Positions 25,266 through 40,200 of a DNA stretch of 64,000 nt are shown here, in pieces. Position 1 is the first letter of the stretch. Every line of letters begins with the position of its first letter. Under the pieces are notes generated by a model that saw nothing but the letters and a program-made list of their open reading frames with translations, was not told the origin of the DNA and made no database searches. The stretch is from Colias croceus (taxonomy: Eukaryota; Arthropoda; Insecta; Lepidoptera; Pieridae). A program made the translations under genes and the position numbers. Location: positions 3,348,001 to 3,412,000 of the forward strand of contig NC_059542.1 of NCBI RefSeq assembly GCF_905220415.1, in the 5' to 3' direction.

Positions 25266-28200
25266 GTGAGTTTGACGTTCTGTCTCAATCAGTATTACAT
25301 CCTGCACAATTACAGGAAATGTTAGGACTTGATATGAATATAAAATAAATTGCTTCCGAAAACAAACCCACGTAAGAACTTCCGAGTTCTTGCTTATATT
25401 ATATTTCATAATTTCTGCAAGTCCATGTATATATTAATGATACTTCCATTTGAAAATATTACAGAGCTGGTACATAATAATATATTTTATTTATATTATT
25501 TTAACTTAAGTGTGGATGATATAAGGATATGGATTAAGTAGAGATTAGAACTAAGAAAATTTATGTTATAAAAAATAGGTATATAGTAAGTTATTTAGAT
25601 ACAAATAAAACATATACAAAAAGTTACTAACAATGAATATGTTATTCTCTATTAAAGTATCCAGTTATTTACCTGATTATATAAAAAAGGTATATAAGAA
25701 TATAAGTAAGAAGTTTCTTAAATTGTTCTATCCTGTATCTTGTTTAGCTTACCAATGAATGAAACTGAATTAAATTAAAGTTTTACTGCAAATGTATAGT
25801 TCGGTTAATTTTCATTACAAAATCGCATAGTGAACTCTTTATAGCGATTCAGTCATTCTCTATTACAGTTACTTTTGTAATTCTTTATATTTTTTTATTA
25901 TCACACCATACAAAACTGGAAATGGATGTTTTTTTTTTGCAGAATAATATTTTATGATTTTTTTAGTCTTTAATCAATTAAATTTTCAGCTGTGTATAAT
26001 TGGAAAGGAGATGTGCGATCAGGGTTACCATTGGAGATTGGTGAAACCGTTCAGATCTTGGAGGAAAATGGAGGTAAGTCTTCAAAATACTATCCTTAAA
26101 ACTGTTTCAAATGTTCTATTATGTTTTCTTTAAAACATACATACACAAATGTTTCTGTTGATAAATATGTAAATTTATTATTTTTGAATTGATTAACTGT
26201 AATACTTGTTTCATTTTGCAAATGAATAGGTATATAACGGGTTTTATATATTTGAATCAAATTTTCAAGTATATTTTTTTCCCACATCCTTAATTTATAG
26301 TAAACTAGCTTTCCACCCGCAGCTTCGCCCGGGCAGTCAAAGGAAAACCCTCATAGTTCCCGTTCCCGTGGGATTTCCAGGATAAAACCTATCCTATTTC
26401 CCGGGGTAAAAAGTAGCCTATGTCGTGATTGAGTAACAGACAGACAGACAGACAGAGTTACTTTCGCATTTATAATATTAAGTATGAATATGGGTTGTTA
26501 GTCAGGCTTGTTATCAATCAATCAAGTATATAATATAATCTTTTATGATAGGTTGGTACAGAGGGTTCAGCTCGAAAAACAGATCGGCGTGGGGTATTTT
26601 TCCCGCATCTGTGGTGACGATACGACCATGTACGATCAAGGGGAGTGGCCTATCGGCGATTGCGGAATTGAAAGACGACCCTCTGGTGCGGGAAATAGCC
26701 TGCGTGCTGAGGGAATGGGCACGGTTGTGGAAGAAGCTATATGTGGTATGTAATTTTTATTAAAAATAAACTGTAATTTTTTTTTTATTTACATCTTCAT
26801 GTGTCTTCAATGAGTTTAATAAGTAACTGAAGGGCTGATTGGCCATGCTTATAGGTAGGCATGCATTGGTAGTAAATACTAACACTACTCAATTAGTTGG
26901 TATGAAAATATATGAAATGAAACGGGGATGTCTTACGATATTGATATTTGTTAGAAATACTGAGTCAAATGACAATAGAACTGACTAAGATAAAATGGCG
27001 TTGAATAAGTAAAGTTATAATTAGTATCATTGTTTGACTAATGAGCAAAAATTCTTTTGTACTTACTCAGCTGCTTTGTTGGTAAACTACATTTATTTGT
27101 GTAAATTGCAATTTATATGCCAATTATTTTTAAAAGTTGCGCAGTATTGTCATTTTCTTCAGAATTGAATCAACTTTCACTGATATGCATTTCTTTATAG
27201 TTTTATTGGTGTTCTTTCTCTTTCTATGATCCTTATAAAAATCTTCTCCCAACTAAGTTTAAATCTTTGCATATTTTTTTATATCCAATACTCTCAATCC
27301 TCATGAAAGGAAAAATAAAGACTTATTTACGTTGACTGACTCCTGGCCAGAGAGCAATAGACAAGTGGCAAGTTTTATCCACAGCACAGCCCCAAATCAT
27401 CTTCTAGTACCCCATCATAAGTTGATCCAATATTAATTTCAACGCCATCTATTCGTAAATAGACGAACTTCAATCGAATTAATGTTTCAGGAGCGCGAAA
27501 CCTACCGGTTCAGCGCAGTCGCAAAAGTAATGCGCGAACTCCTGAGTGGTCGGCGCGCGCTGCTCACTGGAACACTGACGCAGGATCAAACGAGGGCTTT
27601 ACGTTTGAAGTTAGTCGCCAAACTCGATTGGGGTAATCGGTAAGTTGTTTTACTTTGACTTGAAATGTAAGTTTGTGATTTTCAAACATGCTTTTTTTAT
27701 TGTTTATTTGAAAGAATCATGGGTAAACTGAATGTTGTCTACATTCAATTTATGAATATTTTTTAGTTTGCTCAAAATTTTGTTTTAATTAAACAACAAA
27801 TTAAATAAATAAATATTCTAATTTTGTCTGCTTCATTGATCAAGCCAAATTAAAAAAAAAGATCGTGTGTGCCTAACACACGTGTCAGAAGTGGAACTTC
27901 TTTGGAAAGATTCAAAGAGACCCAATTTGTTGCCTTATTCCATGACGTGACGGGATTGCCATGACGCGATCTTGAATTTTTTTAAAGAAGTTTCACTTCA
28001 AAAAGTTGTAGAAGGTTTTGGTATTGGTGGTTGTGGGGGTACACACTTTTTATGTCTCAGTTTGCAGACTGGCATACATTTTTTTGATAAAAAGGCAGCT
28101 CATTTTGTGTGTACTTTGTAAACATTTACATTAAACATTGTATGTAAGAGAGGGGGGTTAGCATTAGCATAAAAAATAATATACTTACCTTTAAATTATT

Positions 28201-31200
28201 TAATCTTAGTATGGATGAAATAAAACACTTCCGAAATTTTAATACTTTATTTGAATGAAAATATAACCAAAATTACATTGAATACCGTAAAATAAAAATT
28301 CACAAGAACAGTCTTCCTAGCACTATAAGCTATAGTAGGAATGATTGAGAGATATAGCTTGTCCAATTATAAACAAAAAATGCGACTACGTACATTTTGT
28401 CGCATATAACCAAATATCGAGTTAGTTCTATGATAACAGTATTATACTGGGAACTTATTATGCTAACTTTATTTATATGGAAGAAACATTTGTCGAGATT
28501 CTTGGAAGTCACTTAACATATAATTCTTATAATTATGAATATGGCTAAATTGACTGAAAAGTCTTATACTAAATACAAAAAGGCATACAATAAATTGGTC
28601 CTAAATGAGTTAGGGCATTCCATAGATGTTCTAGTAAAATGCACTTCTGGTTATAAACTTTTTACGCCAAAAATTCATTCTATATAATGGCACAACGTTG
28701 GGAGTAAATAACGCGAGTATAAAAATATCATTTGACACTGCCACTTGCACCAATATACTTATCCTAATATCATCAAAATTATATAAATCTTTAGAAATAC
28801 CCAATAAGGCTAGTCAAATTGTCTGTACACAACACTACTTTGTACTCGAACGTTGACTTTTGTCTTTTCTGTTAGGTAATTAACAGTAAGAAGAAGCATG
28901 CAATAGCCTACAATATAGCTCATGTATACATGGATTTATACATCACTTGAAATTAATATGCTACAAAAAGTTTCTAAAATAATAAATCATACACTGCTAA
29001 TTTGCGCGCGGTTATATTCTAATCGTATCGATTTATGATTGAAGGTTGCAAGAATTTGTTGTGTCTTTCAAATCATATCAAAATCACAAAGCATGTGAAC
29101 GAGCTTTATAGTTCTAAATTCTTAATAACAAATTGAAATTTTGACAGCCTTTGAATATTGAGCAGCCTTAAGCCGAACTGCTTTTTTAATATCATAACAA
29201 GTGTATTTTTTTACAATAACATTAATCGTATTTTAGTCCACCAATCAATAGTACTTCACAAATATTACCCTGATATGTTTTAGATTTTAAACAATCGTAC
29301 AGCAACAACACATTTACGAAATCACAAAACTTTACATATTATTTTCCATATAAAAATATTCATTCATTCACACTTACAATTGTTTCCGTATTAAAGGCAA
29401 TATGTGGCTTCGTTAAAAACATTGTCTACATAAAAAATAGGAATGTCATGAGTTCGCTATACGTTCACAATGGGAATATCAATTTACATTTTAGCTGCTA
29501 ATAGCAACTTGCTCAGATAATAAGAACAATACAACCAGTAGGAACAATAACTGCCAAGACTCAAATTCGAATCTCGATGAGAATTTCTTGATAATACTTA
29601 AAATTTCGTAATAAACTCGAGGAACGTATTTGAGCCTTTGTTTTATACAGATTTCAGTACAGGGTTGTATTGTTCTCCAACAAGAATGCTTACGTCTCTG
29701 TTTCCTTGGAGAACTTATCAATATCGGGGTAAATCGGGGCCATTTCGATGGTGGAAGGAGCAGACGGTGGGTTCGAACCGAAGTGTAGTCTCCTCGCTAA
29801 TTCGTCCAATACTTCTCCAAACACACGAAGCGACATATTTTGTCCCAGTAGATGCAGGAGAAGGAAGTCGCCAACCTGAATAAGATACAAATTTAGTCAT
29901 AACATATTTATAGTCGTATAGAATTTGATTACATCAATGTTTCTATTACTGATTGTTTACAATACGTGTATTGAATTATGCATACCTGTGTCTTTCTAAC
30001 TAGGGCTTCGACACCGTTAGGTGTACCAAATCGGAAGCGTCTCTTCAGAATTGTTTCGCGTGTACTAGGTAGAAGTATGACAGCAGCTGAGTAAACTAGC
30101 GCCAGACCAGATACAACCGAGAGGATGATCAACCTAGAATTACACAATTTCTAAATTTTAGTTTCCTTATACTATAGCTAGTTCTATTGAATTAAAATAG
30201 CACACTTAAATAACTTCATATCAATTTGATTAGTCTATTCTGTGTGCTAACACTTACCAGAACCAAAGGAAAATGAATATCTTCTCATTCAGAATGTTGA
30301 GGGCAAGAACGCAAAGCGAGTCGTGTTTCTGGATTGTTCCAGAAGCTCCGAATTTGTGGAATGTACATTTGGTGACTCTTGGGAATACTTCAATCTGTAA
30401 ATTAATGTTGCTTATTATCAAAATGTTACGTAAACGCTACTTATACTCTAATATTTTTTAATTATTATTTAAGAGATATGAGGAATGCAATTTAGAAAAT
30501 TGTTTACCATTAATGCTTACCATAGGATCGGTTCTATCTTCTTGATTCATATTTGAGAACTTCACGACATCCGTACCATACGTCAAGAATGCGCCACCGA
30601 GGAATGTGTCCAAGAAGAATATATTCCCAACCTAAAATTTAATAAATTAATTAGAATTATTATATAATCGAACATATAATAAGAACGGATACACGCTTTT
30701 GTCCAATCTTTACTATTTTGATACTTACAGCATTAACGAAATTTAAAACTTCGCAGAAGAAGTAACCAAAAGAGTAGGTGTTGTGCATGTGAATGGTGTC
30801 TATCAGATATTGAACTAGTCGACTCTGAAAAAGAAAAAAACAATCGTTAATTGCATTAAGCATGAAATATTTTCAAGACACGATAACGCGACGCGATGAC
30901 GATACTGAGGTCAATTATTAGGGACATGGACATGGACAAGTTTTATTAGTACAGTCTTATCTCAATTGTACCAATTGATGAGGCTGCTGTGTCTGTGCGA
31001 TCAAAGAGTACATTTACATACGTAATAAATGAATGAGGACAGCGAGAACATTGTTTACCTGCATTATCTTAGAATGGAATTTTTATAGTTTTATTGGTAG
31101 AGGCTTCATAAAATTTATGCCGTGATCTTATCAGAAAAAAGTCACAAGTAATTATTACAAACTTCATAAGTACTAACTTTGATGAAAGATACTATAAAGA

Positions 31201-34200
31201 CGATACCGAGTTGCTTACATTTAAATATTTTCTGTGAAAAAAATTATATTTTCATTCGTTATAACATAAGAAACATACATAAATATGTAAGATGTATGTT
31301 TACCTGACGGTTAGTCCTACTGTCGTCAATCGTTGCCATGGTGCCTCGCATACCATCTGAGATCATGCGGACTTTGCCTTCTTCCCAGTTCTTCCAAATC
31401 CAATGAGGGAGGTAGAACAATACTCCCTGCAAGTAGAATTATTGACATATTACATAATATTATAAATTAAATGTATTGTAGATTAAAGGCACGTATTTAT
31501 TGATAGGTGACCAATTTATTGCCAACTTTTTTATTTTTATTATTTACCAGTCTAAAATATTTTTGTGATATGGATGTTATTCGATCAGAATAATTTTCCT
31601 CATCTGTGATAGGTATATGTATGGTTTAATTAAACTACTTTTGTTCAAATTTTTGACTTTAGTTGATCATTAAAAAACACACAATAATATAATATCTTAC
31701 CTGGAAAAAGAGCATGAACGGGACCCACTGGTAGTACGAATGGATCCTTTTCTCTTCTCCATATTCGTTGCCCAGACCGGGATGTGAGATGCCCTTAGAA
31801 GCTGTGTTCGGCAGAGTGAATGTGTACGTGATCCAGCAATATGTGTTGATCACGTGGTTCGGTATGACACCGTCGTTGATGCAGGATATTGGGTCACCTG
31901 AAATAGTATTATGTAAGAATTTAGTAGGAGGAAGATGACACTGGAAATTACAGGAAGAGCTTGAGACGGTCTTTATCGTATCGTGTATCTTTTTTATAGT
32001 TGATTGAAACAATATTTAAGTTTGTTATGCACTTATCGCCAGTATAATAGGTAAAATGAAAATTGACAAAAAAAAATTAATATTTAGCTTTGCATCATTT
32101 GCTTTATGTTGACACACATTAGTCATCTGTAAAATACGTCTATAGTAAGCGAAAGGTTGTGAAAAGTGTGAATCATGCACACAAATGCTTTGAGGTTTAA
32201 TTTAGAACGTTTAAAAGATATGAACTTATAATTTCCCCAATGGCCTCGACATTGCATCCGTGAGCGTTGCGGATGCTAACTAATGTTCGCTAATGATAGT
32301 ACGTTTCTTCCCCTACCTGTGTAACAATTGTCGACAGTGACTTTTATCACCTCATATGCTTTGCTCGCATAATAAGTTATTGTTTACTCTATGTATTAAA
32401 CAATACTCTTCGAAAGTATTGCACTATTGTTTTCAAGACGCAAAGTAAGGAAAAATCTACTTGATGCTATAAATTCCCAGAATGCTTAATTTCTGGGAAT
32501 TTGGTGTTAACTCAGATATAAGACTAAGTATTGACCACTTATAGCCTCAAATTTTACATTAAATCTAAACCAAAGTACCTATATGACATGATACTTTGTA
32601 GTTCTATTTATTGTATAGGCTTGTATTTCATTCATTCATGCCACAATTGTATGGTTTGTGATTATATAGGCTGTGTTGTGACTTTGAACGGGTTAAAATG
32701 TCAACAAATTGGAGTATTGTATGACGTTCATACCACATACCTACTGAATTTAAGAGATATAAGCACGGGTGTTTTAATTAGCGTTTAAGAGTATCTTCTT
32801 TTTTTATCTTACCTAGCCGTTAAATTTTAATGATAAGTGTAGTTTCATAGAAAAGAAAAAAACTAAATTGTTGTCAGTCAACTGGCAACATATTAGTTTA
32901 GTTAATACATTTATCTTGACCTCGTTACAGTAACCCTTTTTTGGATTCCGGGTTATAAACTTATTCCCATATTGTCAAGAATTTCCCATATTGTATAACC
33001 ATCAACAAGATAAATATGATTGATTATTTATGTAATTCGCACAAGTACATATATTGTGTTCGCCAATTAACAAAGATAAATGTGGTAACCTAAGAAATAT
33101 AGGAAATATAATATGCTATTAAAAGCTGCTCCACACTCGAGTCGGGTGTCTTCCAGTCATATGCAGCTAATTACTCCCTAACGAGCACTTAGAATAGTTA
33201 GAGCGTTTATCATCTAATTAGGCTCGATATACTTGTACGAGAATGGAATCTGAGAAATCGCTACTCGATAACTAATGGATGTGCAAATTTTATCGAGCCA
33301 TTGTTGATATAAACGATGTCTCTTAAAAAGTTTAAATACTGGGCCTTTAGACAAACGTACGTAACGCCATGGAATAGAAACTGCTAACGCTAATTATTGA
33401 CATAAGCTCATGACATTTTGGTAATGGTTCGATCACACTACCAACGACGCAGACGACCACGACCAAAGTTCCAATCTTGCCGAAATTTGTTCAAAATCAA
33501 TATTAAAATCTCCCGTCATTCTGGTACTCAGAAAAAAAAAATTCGAGGTCAATTAATAAAAAGAAATAGGGTTTTTTGCGATTTTCGCCGAGACGGTTAG
33601 TTTATCATACAATCACCTGAACCAAAATTGTATATAATCTAATTATCTATGATGTTTTGCATAAGGATTCGGACACCCTACCAACGACAACGACGACCAC
33701 GAACAAAATTTTCATTCAGTCGCAATTAAATAAAATTGTGCAAAACACAATTAAAAATGAAATTTAAGAATTTCCTGTCGTATTGGTGTTTGGAAAAAAA
33801 ATTTTGAGATCAATGGATAAACAAACAGGTTTTTCATAGAAACGGTGGCTCCTAGAAAAAAATGTATTTAACCTTTTTTTATAGATAATTAGATTATATA
33901 CAATTTTGGTTCAGGTGATTGTATGATAAACTTACCGTCTCGGCGAAAATCGCAAAAAACTCTATTTCTTTTTATTAATTGACCTCGAATTTTTTTATTC
34001 CTGAGTACCAGAATGACGGGAGATTTTAATATTGATTTTGAACAAATTTCGGCGAGATTGGAACTTTGGTCGTGGTCGTCTGCGTCGTTGGTAGTGTGAT
34101 CGAACCATTACCAAAATGTCATGAGCTTATGTCAATAATTAGCGTTAGCAGTTTCTATTCCATGGCGTTACGTACGTTTGTCTAAGGCCCCTGGACGGAA

Positions 34201-37200
34201 AAGTATGGTATGGTATGGTAAAGAAAAATTTAATAATTTCCAATATGTACTTAACTAGGTATAATTTTAAGAAAAGATAAATTGTTTTGATTTCTTTTTA
34301 TTTCAGGAAAAATCTTTTTTATTCCAGCTTTTTAAAAAAAGTACTAAGAAATAACTCATTGTGTTAGAGAAGTACCTATATCGTTATATAATGTAATGTA
34401 AAACAATATATTTAATACGATTATATTGCTGTAAGTTGTTACTGGGTCACGGTAAACTTCAGACGATAAAGTTTACTGTTATGTGCACCTGTCGATGCAA
34501 GTTGTAAACCTAAATACATGGCCTTATAAATAGTATGAAAGAACAAAAACGTTCGAACTCAAACTGTATTGAGATTATTTCTAAGGCAATACAAGTACTA
34601 TGGAGAATAAAGGATACTTTATGTTAAGCTTTAATATTTTTATGGCAGCTCAAAAGATAATCCTTGTTTGAAAAGGTCTTAAAATATTAACGAACTATTG
34701 TCTCATTGCAACACATTGTTTCACAAAGCGGTCGTTTAACCCAGAATTTTGGAGCTATTAAATTGTGTGCCTTAAATATGACTCAGCCAAGATACAGCCA
34801 GGTAAAATAATTTTGTCTCAGTATAAATAATATTTATAAACATTGGGATGTTTCGGGATGTTTGTATATTTTCCACGCCGTTTCTTTTATTGAATTAAAT
34901 GGCTTGAATACCGTATTATGATCTGTATGAAAACAATGGAAGTTTATGGAAATTTGACGACCACGATATTAAATTCGTCTTATGTCACTTGACTTCACGT
35001 CCATACGTGAATATCTTATTTTTGTTTCAACGAACTTTATACAATATTAAATGGGCATTCTTTTTTGCTGTAATTTGTCTTTTCTGAATATCTTAATGTA
35101 GGGAATAATAAAGTTTATACTACTCAATTTATAAGTCAAAGTTCATAACGATTTCGTGTTTTCTAATCTAAGTATACAACACGAAGGCTTCTATGCTTTT
35201 GTAGCGTTTTATGTACCTAGTTACCAGACTTATCCCGCATATTGTAAGTCGGTAACCGCAATGTATTGCAAATTGCAATCAGTTATGATTTTCAGTTTGC
35301 AATAAAAGCCTTAACAACAACGGTTCAGTAACAATTGTTATCGTATTTGTTTTGATTACCCACACCTGGTGTGCAGATGTGTGCAGCACATTATGGCTAG
35401 ATATCTTGCATCGCCAGCATTTTACATGCTGATTTGATACACTATATACCTTGCAATACAATCCTTTCTTGTATTATGTAATTGTTGGGTAAGCAGAGGC
35501 ACATGAGTAGAAAGTCTTTCTACTCATGTGGCAGAGGTGTGTGGGATTCGTGTTTATTAATGTTCTGGCACGTTTGTAGGAAGATAGGCAGCTGGAACTT
35601 AATTACGTGCAAGGATTTTGTTACTTTATAATCGTATTGGAGAATGACGCTGCGTACATTTGTGTTGAACTTTGTATTGCATTACGATGATCTTAGAATA
35701 AATAGATAATGTCACGTATTGTTCACTTTGTGAATCCAATTGAAAGTTAAAATTGAAAATGTAAACGACTTTGTATTAGAATTTTGATGGTCACTAAACA
35801 CGGGTACCTATTATAAAATTAACATTAATTGAAGTCATTATTTCATCCGCTAGCGTCTAGTACTTGACCTAGATTATCAACTAACAAGGTTTAAGATTAC
35901 TCTAGTCAACAAAAACTGCAAAAATGTTGTAAATCCTGTCATCATACCTCTGAACGGTGACCCAGAGCGAGTTCATTATTATCAAACCGCATTGTAAACG
36001 TGTTTTGTAGTTTATTTGTAGGTGATTAACGAATAATTAATTAATTATTATGAAGTACTGTTACGGGAAATACCGCAATGACATTATTTACGTCTTTATC
36101 TGAATTGAACTAAATTGGTCAACAATTGACGAAGACGGGTCAAATCAGAATCAATGCATTAGTTCAGTGCCCCGATTTGTTTCAATGGCTCTAAACTTGG
36201 CACGTACACAGTACACACCTCCCAATGTTTGTGTGTACAAACAATTTGCTCGTGACGTGTCAATTTGTAACTGTTACGAATTTACGAATGACTTCTTCAA
36301 CGGGAAACTGAAAATGACTCATTTTCACCGAGTCGGGCCAGACAAACTGTTATTCCGTCTAGGTTATTAGGTCTGGTTTTAGGATGCAGTGATAATTTGT
36401 GGAGGCGTTTCGTAATTCTCCTAATTGACTTTCTCTGTTCCGATTTATGATTTACTTTCTCGTGATTATACATTATTTAAAAGAATTGAAATTTTAAGTG
36501 TGTATACTAACAGGTTAGGCTGAATTGACTCGCATAGGAACTGATATCTTTAATACAGGTTACCTACTCGTTAACTTAGCAAAGATGCCAGTCTCGAACC
36601 GTTAATTGATGTATACCTATCATATAGGTACAGTTACCACCTGTATTTAGCTCTAAGGTTAGGTTAAGTTTGATTGAATAAACGAATTTGAATTGAATTT
36701 AAATAGCTATTAAGAAGATAGATAAATATTATGACACAAAAAATTACCTCATCAATGCGGGTGCATTATTTGCATCGACCTACATTTCCTATGAATTATT
36801 ATGTATCTATCACGAATTAAATGTGTCGTTAGATGACATTAATATGCATTTAAGCACAGCGTTTAACCCGGTCAAGTGCTATGTAAAATTGATCATAAAG
36901 ATTACTGATACTTTGTTACTATGATTATAATCTATGCTAGAACAGCTCAAGAACCCCTTATTTTTAAATGAAAATTTTTATTCAAATTTTTAACTCACCA
37001 ATAAGATTGTTTGCGGTCACAAGTATGCAGCACAGGAACATTATGGCGGACGTGATCCTGTAGTGCATTCGGAAGACCATGTTATCGATAACAGCTTTGT
37101 CGATCAGGTAGCGGACTTTCACGAAGCCCGCCACCGCGGACGCCATGCCAAAAATCGCCATCTTGATTTAAGTTTTCTACAACTTCTGAAACAAAGGAAT

Positions 37201-40200
37201 ACACCATTTAAGGCTTTTACATGCGCTAATAACCTTGAGCATACTTGACGGATCTCAAACCTCTCACCCTGCACCTTCTTTTTTCCTCGCATTTTGTATT
37301 TAAAAAGATACTAATCAGTGAAACAAAAAATCCTCGTCAGGGACTGTTGTGTAACTGATAATTTATTAAACATAAAATTTTCAGAGCTCTAAGTCAGCAG
37401 GTTACGAAGTTTATAGAGTATTTGCGGAAAAATCGATGACCACGGCACATTTTTTTTTCTAGAAATCTATTAACTTTGGAAAAAAGTCCTCGCGAGCAAT
37501 TAAAGATCAAAGACCATCCTATTTTATATATTTTTTTCGGTATTGTGCTTTATGTTGTACCAGACTTTATAGAGGTTGAACATAGTCGAAATTGCCGGGT
37601 AGCGCCTTAAATCTTGTGTGCGATCATATCTATTTCTATTGAGGTGAAGACTCGAATGTGTGAAACCAAACAATGGTAACTATGTATTACGACTTACAAG
37701 TATGTATCTATATATAAGCTGCCGTCGAAAACAGTGCCATGACAAGTGCCACACGCCGGTCATACTGATTTAGGGTTAAAACGGTATATTTAACTGCTTG
37801 TATTTGAAACGAATATATTACGTATACGTAATTTGAACGATTTGAGATCTTGTTTAGTTAAGTTATAAAAATATAATTAAAGGCGATTTTCACTTTTGAT
37901 CCTAAATATCTACTTCCTATTGAAAAAAAAAAAATTAATTCGACTATGAAGTTCATTACTATAAAACAGTAGATATACGTTCAATGAATGACATCACACA
38001 ATTTAAAGTTTCGGCTACCTCATGCCCACGCCGCATTCGTCTTTCGTCTCTCGTTTTTTGTGACTTACAGTTCAACCAGTTCCACGGTGGGTGATAAATT
38101 TCCGATCTATTTATAAAGCATAAAACGTTGACGTTAAAAATCTATTTGTTTAACATTTGTTAGAACTCTATCTCAATGGACGTAGACAATTTTAGTACCA
38201 ATTCATCAAATGGATCCAACCTTGAATACTTCTTGATCCTGTTCCTACGCGGTGTCGTGTGTCCAAGATGTATTACGTACCAACGTATGTAGGGGCAAAA
38301 TTAATATTCAATTTACCAATGAACGACAATTTCAACACGTGCAATCAATTTATATTGAATGCGGTCCTAGGTTGTAGGGAATGTAATGCACATAAGCTAA
38401 CTGATAGTATAGATAGGACTGACATAAATAATGGGCTTATTAAGAAGCTCGTTATCATGATTATGATCATAAATTTGTTAACGCGGCTACATTTAAGTGT
38501 TAGTATAGGCCGTGGCCGCTGAAGGCGAATGGTGCGCCGGCGCAGGGCAGGCGGGTCGTCGACCGCTGATCGCCTCCTGCGCTTACAAGTCCCCCCCCCC
38601 CCCCCCCCGGTGCCTTCTCAGGGCAGACTGATGCACCGCGTGGCAACGCGAATTTGACGCGGAAACCAGTTTACCGACGACAATCTTTACCAGATTCGCA
38701 CGTCGCTCACCGGCGAGCCGCAATCACGACTTTACTTGTTCCAAATTATTTACGCTCACAAACCGCTGTGTCTTGAAATTTTGTCAAGGTTTAACTCAGA
38801 ACATCGATGCTAGGTGTATCAGATTAATAGACATATCGTACTCAACATTTTTATAACTTAAATTATACTATTACTTATCGTAGGTACTATCTCTTCAATT
38901 CGTGTATGTGCTGTTTACATAACGCTAACAGATATTTAAATAAGCTGGGCACAGCTACATTCCAGTTTTTACGATAAGCACAGACGCCGAGTTTAGCTTT
39001 GACGTCTCCTGCATTTTTATGACGACAGGCCGCGACTTGATATTGTGTTGAAGTTTAAATATTAAATGTCGGTTTATATGACACGATGAAACATAATATG
39101 TAAGCAATAACAGTCGGGTTGTCGCATGGCACGCGACGACTGGTCTGAACTCAATGGATTCTAATTGCATGATGCGCCCGCGACCGGTATGGCCGTTGTC
39201 GGTTGTATATTGTTGACGTGAGAAATCTCATCGGTATTTTTTCAATTAAGCAATTTATTCCTCCATTGAACGCGGGCAATTATCTCTTAAATTAAAAACA
39301 ATTACTAGTCGTTCTTCAATCTCTAGTAGAAAACGATTGAGGTAAAGGTGTTAAAGATGATGAAATAGTGAACCCATATAATGAATGAATTTAACAAGAA
39401 TGAACGCGATGGTGTTTGCCACACTTGTGCTCACTGACGTCTTCTGTCCATAGATATAATTAACTTTCATTGACCGCTGTCCGTTCCACGTTGTTAATTT
39501 TCTAAAGCCTGAGAGTTGAATATCAAAACTTTTCCATAAATAGAACAAAACAAATCCAAGTTCCATACCTTATTAAATTGTATGGTAAATTATCTCCTTA
39601 ATGTCTCATATTTGATATTAACAATCATGTTTGACTATAACACTTGAACAAGTTGAATACAACACTGCTCACTAATGAATTAGGCGTCAGAATGATTTAA
39701 TGTCACTAAGTGCATTTAGATAAACACGTAGTTATTTGTCACCGTATCCGGCGTCCCTGGCTCATTGGTTCGGTTTGTCATCGAGATAATATCAAGTGTT
39801 GCGGAAATACAGCGTATCTGGACTGTGGTTACGGTAGACGGCATGGATTTACGTTACAATGTCAGGATGACATTCAATGTTGATATTAAATAACGCTCTC
39901 GAGAAGTCTGTGATAAAAGATGTTCACACAATGTATCGATTGTTAACTGTTAAGTATACGATGGCCTGAGAACACGAATGTATAATTAATTATTAATACA
40001 GATTATTTATTTATAAAATATAAATTGTCGTAAAAACCAGGGGAAGCGAAAATACGTCGTTATCACTTATCAATGGGTTCAAACATACAAATACGTTTCA
40101 CAAACAAAAAGCGTATTGTAAAACTTGTTCAAGTTTAATTGCTCCCACGTGTGCGGAATACGCGATGAGAATTATCGTCTGTACCCCACAATTGTTTCAG

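Larger units (their letters stand above)
31898..36998 (-). other. Inx3: Inx3 intron between coding exons 1 and 2
   Basis: This 5.1 kb is non-coding on both strands. It includes the long inverted repeat at 33.3-34.2 kb and the 31-bp palindrome at 35.5 kb. The short frames in it have no recognisable domains. Confidence 0.8.

Noticed and set aside
31659..32012. 117-codon minus ORF read as one exon
   Set aside because: Only its middle (31,701-31,897) is the real Inx3 exon. Conservation with innexins and GT-AG sites set the limits, and the rest is intron read-through.
33418..33600. 60-codon Arg-rich ORF in the inverted repeat
   Set aside because: It lies inside a hairpin arm. The composition is biased and there is no similar frame in the diverged loop copy.
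38259..38522. 87-codon plus-strand ORF
   Set aside because: No domain, no splice partner and ordinary intronic AT-rich composition. Its end runs into the GC-rich patch by chance.
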